From the IMG/VR virus record IMGVR_UViG_3300025840_000126, positions 1-33,585 of that record: DNA of 33,585 nucleotides; one strand, 5' to 3'. A model generated the notes under the pieces. It worked only from the letters and a program-made list of their open reading frames with translations. It was not told the origin of the DNA and ran no database searches. This document shows, piece by piece, positions 30,937 through 33,585 of the stretch; positions within the stretch are counted from its first letter, which is position 1, and each line of letters opens with the position of its first letter. A program made the translations under genes and the position numbers. Origin of the DNA: a virus.

Positions 30937-31118
30937 ATTGGAATAGTAAACAAAAAGAACATACAAAGTTAGTCAAGATAGAAACCATTGCAACTGCTGA
31001 ACATTGTAAGCACTTAAAAAACGAGGGTTACTCTGTTGTTGAAATTGCCAACAAATTGAATCTAAGCAAGGCAAGGATTTATGAGTACTTAAAGTATAAG
31101 GAGTCTGATGAAGTATGA
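30933..31118 (+). CDS. Small HTH protein
   Basis: 61 residues with HCKHLKNEGYSVVEIANKLNLS followed by KARIYEYLKYKES, a compact helix-turn-helix of the type used to bind DNA or to recruit enzymes. No partner domain. It overlaps both neighbours (four and 11 bases). Confidence 0.65.
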   Translation: MNWNSKQKEHTKLVKIETIATAEHCKHLKNEGYSVVEIANKLNLSKARIYEYLKYKESDEV

Positions 31119-31533
31119 AACTGCTAAAGATAGAGAAAGGCAGAAGAAAGCAAGTGACTTATTTTGCCACGCATTTGACCTTATATCTATTGACAGGGGC
31201 GATTTTGCTTCTGTTGATTATGACTTAAAGAATAAGAAGGGATTTGTTGTAGGATCATTGGAAGTTAAAGGTTGTCCTAATAGAAACATAGATGACAACT
31301 TAACTGTGCAGGTGGCTATACGCAAACTTGTAGATTTGCAGAAACATCAAAAGAAAACCAACAAACCTGTGGCAATCTGTTGGGCATTTGAAGATGGCAT
31401 TGTGTATGAGAGAATTGAGAACCTTGAGGGTAGTTTTAGTCTTGGAGGTCGTAAGCCAAGAGCAGGAAGTTACAATGATATTGAGATAATGGCTAGAGTA
31501 GAGATAAAAAAACTTAAAAAAGTTTGTTATTAA
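31108..31533 (+). CDS. PD-(D/E)xK nuclease-like protein
   Basis: 141 residues. The core resembles a PD-(D/E)xK endonuclease: FASVDYDLKNKKGFVVGSLEVKG, with Asp near 38 (VDYDL) as metal ligand and E-V-K at about 52-54 as the catalytic pair, then RKLVDLQKHQKKTNKPVAICWAFEDG as the helix and closing strand. Residues beyond 100 look like an extra basic element (LGGRKPRAGSYND). A Holliday-junction or structure-specific role is suggested by the neighbouring recombination genes; not proved. Confidence 0.6.
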   Translation: MKYETAKDRERQKKASDLFCHAFDLISIDRGDFASVDYDLKNKKGFVVGSLEVKGCPNRNIDDNLTVQVAIRKLVDLQKHQKKTNKPVAICWAFEDGIVYERIENLEGSFSLGGRKPRAGSYNDIEIMARVEIKKLKKVCY

Positions 31534-31556
31534 TTAAAAAAGTTTACTTATCTTTG
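31523..31556 (+). promoter_or_regulatory. Promoter of the initiator operon, leadered class
   Basis: TTTG 31523-31526, a 22-bp spacer, TATCTTTG 31549-31556. The 28-nt leader ends in the 17-base AAACTAAAACATTATGA also found at the 1260 start. Confidence 0.75.
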
Positions 31557-31584
31557 CTGTGTTAAACAATTAAACTAAAACATT

Positions 31585-31782
31585 ATGACAAGCAAATTTG
31601 ATTACAAACTATTTACCGATGTAACTTTTGAGGGTGTCGACCACAGAGACCATCCCGACTACTGCAATGCTTTCATTGCAAGTGCAGAGTACGATGGTAG
31701 ATATTTATCTGATGAGGAGTTAGATGAACTAAACGAGGATACGGATTTATTATACGAATTATTAATTGATAATTTATACTAA
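31585..31782 (+). CDS. Small acidic protein, first gene of the initiator operon
   Basis: 65 residues, strongly acidic, with VDHRDHPDYCNAFIASAEYD and YLSDEELDELNEDTDLLYEL. I recognise the pattern from small acidic phage proteins that lack a defined function; a DNA mimic or inhibitor is conceivable. It is followed five bases later by the initiator gene. Confidence 0.6.
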   Translation: MTSKFDYKLFTDVTFEGVDHRDHPDYCNAFIASAEYDGRYLSDEELDELNEDTDLLYELLIDNLY

Positions 31783-31786
31783 GACA

Positions 31787-32455
31787 ATGGCAAAACGAAT
31801 GACAGATACAGACAAATGGAAAAAAAGATTTGTTAGAGAATTATCACCACAACATAAGTTACTATGGTTCTACATATTAGATGACTGCAATCACGCAGGA
31901 ATATGGGACGTAGATTTAGAGGTAGCTTCTATCAGAGTAGGGTTTGACTTATCTTACGACAACCTGCCATCATCATTTGGCGAAAAAGTTATATCTTTTG
32001 ACAATGGCGATAAGTGGTTTATTCCTGAATTTATTGACTTTCAATATGGAGAATTAAACCCAACATCTAACGTGCATAAGTCAGTAATTGCACTTCTTGA
32101 GAAATATAAACTTGAAGGGTATGTGAAGGGTTCACAAGGGGTACAAAGTACCCTTAATAATAAAGATAAGGATAAAGATAAAGATATAGTTAAAGCTAAG
32201 GTTAAGAGGTTTGTTAAGCCAACAATCGAAGATATTTTTAACTATTGTTCTGAAAGAGAAAACAATGTAGATATTAGAAGGTTTTTTGATTATTATGAAA
32301 GTAATGGTTGGAAGGTAGGTAAAAATCCTATGAAAGATTGGAAAGCATCTGTAAGAACTTGGGAAAAGAATACTACCCAACAACAAAAAGTATCACAACC
32401 TAAACAAGTATTAACCGCTTGGGAACAAGCTAGAACACAAATCAACAATGGATAA
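31787..32455 (+). CDS. Replication initiator (O/DnaD-like)
   Basis: 222 residues from ATG 31787; the upstream TTG 31766 lies in the preceding ORF and is rejected. N-terminal winged-helix-type part (KKRFVRELSPQHKLLWFYI, WDVDLEVASIRVGFDL), a Lys/Asp-rich linker with a KDKDKDKD run, and a C-terminal FFDYYESNGWKVG, WKASVRTWEKN motif typical of phage replisome organisers that open an origin and load the host helicase. The linker is encoded by an iteron-like DNA segment (32114-32206), as in lambda O, whose gene contains the origin. No helicase or polymerase is encoded, so host recruitment is implied. Confidence 0.75.
   Translation: MAKRMTDTDKWKKRFVRELSPQHKLLWFYILDDCNHAGIWDVDLEVASIRVGFDLSYDNLPSSFGEKVISFDNGDKWFIPEFIDFQYGELNPTSNVHKSVIALLEKYKLEGYVKGSQGVQSTLNNKDKDKDKDIVKAKVKRFVKPTIEDIFNYCSERENNVDIRRFFDYYESNGWKVGKNPMKDWKASVRTWEKNTTQQQKVSQPKQVLTAWEQARTQINNG
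32114..32206 (+). repeat. Composite AGGGT repeat, copy 3 (inside the initiator gene)
   Basis: GAAGGGTATGTGAAGGGT (32114-32131), then TCACAAG, then the hairpin GGGTAC-AAA-GTACCC (32139-32153), then A-rich units AAAGATA/AAGGATA and AAAGCTAAGGTTAA to about 32206. Copy 1 differs from its opening by one base in 18 (GTACGTG versus GTATGTG). It codes the Lys/Asp-rich linker. Confidence 0.75.
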
Positions 32456-32666
32456 GTACACAAAAGAATTTTGGAACGAGCATAATAAGAACAAGAGTAG
32501 GTCAAGTGAATACACAAAGAACTTTCTTAAACAAATGAGGAACAACGGAACTCTAAGGTCAAGAAAAATCAATGAGTATAATATGCACTATATGATTACA
32601 GGATTTGTCTGCCACGATAAGGCTGATATGAGAAGAATGCAAACACGAGATAATATTGTAATGTAA
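32448..32666 (+). CDS. Small basic protein, unknown
   Basis: 72 residues, Lys/Arg/Asn-rich (EYTKNFLKQMRNNGTLRSRK), overlapping the initiator by eight bases and the next gene by one. It is probably a DNA-associated accessory factor in the replication operon; no family recognised. Confidence 0.55.
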   Translation: MDKYTKEFWNEHNKNKSRSSEYTKNFLKQMRNNGTLRSRKINEYNMHYMITGFVCHDKADMRRMQTRDNIVM

Positions 32667-33061
32667 TGGATAAGACTAAACAAATATGGTATAGGTTTAC
32701 CAACGATAGAGAGCAATTAAATATTGATTGTGTAGATGTATTGAGCAAGTGTTATCTAATGCTAGGTCAGAAACCTGATACAGAACAAATTGTGATGATG
32801 TCGAAACTGCTAGTAGATGACCTATCAAGATTCTACCCATCAATGGAGATGGCTGAGGTTATGTTTGCATTTGAGCAGGGTATAAGGCACTCTGATAGTG
32901 GCGGGTTTGTCAATGTCCGTAATTGGAATATTTGGCTAAAGGAGTACAAAGCTAAGGCAAACCTTAAAAGGCAACAACACCAACTGACTGACTATCAGAG
33001 AGATAGAGATAGTCAGAAGATGATTGGAGATACTATTAACAAAGCTAAACGATTGAAATGA
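32666..33061 (+). CDS. Replication-region protein (helicase-loader candidate)
   Basis: 131 residues, helical. VMMSKLLVDDLSRFYPSMEM, AEVMFAFEQGIRHSDSGGFV and NVRNWNIWLKEYK follow a pattern often found in a small gene next to phage replication initiators (helical, F-x-x-G-x-R, ending W-L-x-x-Y), compatible with a helicase loader or primosomal accessory protein. Basic C-terminus. Overlaps the methyltransferase gene by four bases. Confidence 0.55.
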   Translation: MDKTKQIWYRFTNDREQLNIDCVDVLSKCYLMLGQKPDTEQIVMMSKLLVDDLSRFYPSMEMAEVMFAFEQGIRHSDSGGFVNVRNWNIWLKEYKAKANLKRQQHQLTDYQRDRDSQKMIGDTINKAKRLK

Positions 33062-33585
33062 AGATATTAAATTTATACGCTTGTCTAGGTGGTAACCGAT
33101 ACAAGTGGGGAGATGAACACGAGATAACAGCAGTAGAATGGGATGAGGAATTAGCTAGGTTATATCAAGAGAGGTTTCCTAATGATACAGTAATAGTAGG
33201 AGATGCACATCAATATCTGCTAGACCACTATCAAGAGTTTGATTTCATTTGGAGTAGTCCACCTTGCCCAACACATTCAACAACAAATTGGTTTTTAAAC
33301 GCACAAGGTGTTATACGCTATCCTAATATGGAACTATATCAAGAAATAATACTTTTAGATTCTTTTTTTAAAGGCAAGTATGTTATTGAAAATGTTATAC
33401 CATATTATGAACCATTAATACCTGCTAAAAAAAGAGGTAGGCATTTATATTGGACTAACTTTCCTTTACCCAATGTTTTAAGCCATAGGCAACCACCAAA
33501 AATGAATTGTAATAAAAACATAACTAAAAAAGTTGCTTTAGCTTTTGCTGAATATCATTTTATAGACAAGCTTTTAAAAAAAATA
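33058..33585 (+). CDS. C5 cytosine DNA methyltransferase, N-terminal part
   Basis: The first 176 codons of a small Dcm-type enzyme: SAM-binding motif NLYACLGGNRYKWG (5-18), acidic motif II (AVEWD), PPCPTHS (68-74) with the catalytic Cys70, and VIENVIPYY (109-117) containing ENV. The target-recognition domain is very short, as in a class of Bacteroidetes phage methyltransferases. The window ends inside it; the remainder is at 1-142. It would methylate phage DNA at a fixed sequence, probably to escape host restriction. Confidence 0.9.
   Translation, partial: MKILNLYACLGGNRYKWGDEHEITAVEWDEELARLYQERFPNDTVIVGDAHQYLLDHYQEFDFIWSSPPCPTHSTTNWFLNAQGVIRYPNMELYQEIILLDSFFKGKYVIENVIPYYEPLIPAKKRGRHLYWTNFPLPNVLSHRQPPKMNCNKNITKKVALAFAEYHFIDKLLKKI
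33571..33585. repeat. 15-bp terminal direct repeat, right copy
   Basis: CTTTTAAAAAAAATA, identical to 1-15; the preceding bases complete the methyltransferase codons GAC AAG CTT TTA. Confidence 0.8.

Noticed and set aside
31766-31786. TTG start for the initiator
   Set aside because: It lies inside the preceding ORF; ATG 31787 follows that stop by four bases.
1-33585. tRNA genes, CRISPR arrays, insertion sequences, integrase
   Set aside because: I looked for cloverleaf-like ends, regularly spaced direct repeats with spacers, transposase or recombinase motifs and saw none. The dyad array has spacings too short for CRISPR.

Overview
The window reads as an essentially complete genome of a tailed dsDNA phage (siphovirus-like, about 33.57 kb unique) of a Bacteroidetes host, most likely a flavobacterium. 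The evidence is AT-rich DNA, the Bacteroidetes promoter signature TAnnTTTG with an upstream TTG/TTTG at about 19-22 bp, A/T-rich leaders without Shine-Dalgarno sequences, and Bacteroidetes phage families (DUF3127 SSB-like, WYL_2/DUF2693, GP88, DUF5675 endolysin). All genes lie on the + strand and are tightly packed. I saw no integrase, DNA polymerase, helicase, primase, tRNA or CRISPR array. The first and last 15 bases are identical, and one C5 DNA methyltransferase is split across the two ends. The contig is therefore probably circular or circularly permuted and cut inside that gene, with a one-base A-run disagreement at the join.

Layout. (1) 1-1.83 kb: methyltransferase tail, VRR-NUC nuclease, DUF3310, small HTH and SH3-fold proteins. 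(2) 1.83-4.4 kb: very AT-rich, loosely packed region with a terminator, five GAAACTGC repeats, four 21-bp dyads, tandem promoters, a GP88 protein, several tiny ORFs and about 560 bp of non-coding DNA before the terminase. (3) 4.4-6.2 kb: terminase small and large subunits. (4) 6.3-17.7 kb: tail module with a G/GT-type chaperone pair and slippery T9, a tail protein fused to a LamG-like lectin domain, two large tail proteins, a second LamG-like protein, an HK97-gp10-like protein and a TP901-type tape measure. (5) 17.7-26.2 kb: HTH protein, ClpP-type prohead protease with a probable nested scaffold, capsid, tail tube, portal, adaptor, decoration or fibre proteins. (6) 26.2-27.7 kb: lysis cassette (XhlA-like coiled coil plus TM, DUF5675 peptidase, 3TM holin). 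(7) 27.7-33.6 kb: a possible small RNA, a metallophosphoesterase, then recombination and replication genes (Rad52-like candidate, DnaA-domain-IV-like protein, SSB-like protein, PD-(D/E)xK candidate, O/DnaD-like initiator) and the methyltransferase head.

How it works together (inference): the phage seems to replicate by recruiting host machinery with its initiator. The initiator gene contains an iteron-like segment, and recognisably related copies lie directly upstream of the terminase and the holin, so replication, packaging and lysis may share one DNA site. Two promoter classes are visible: early-type promoters with a 23-29 nt A-rich leader, and structural-gene promoters whose -7 box lies only 3-5 nt from the ATG, implying leaderless mRNAs. 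Glycan-binding modules on several virion proteins suggest attachment to host surface polysaccharide.
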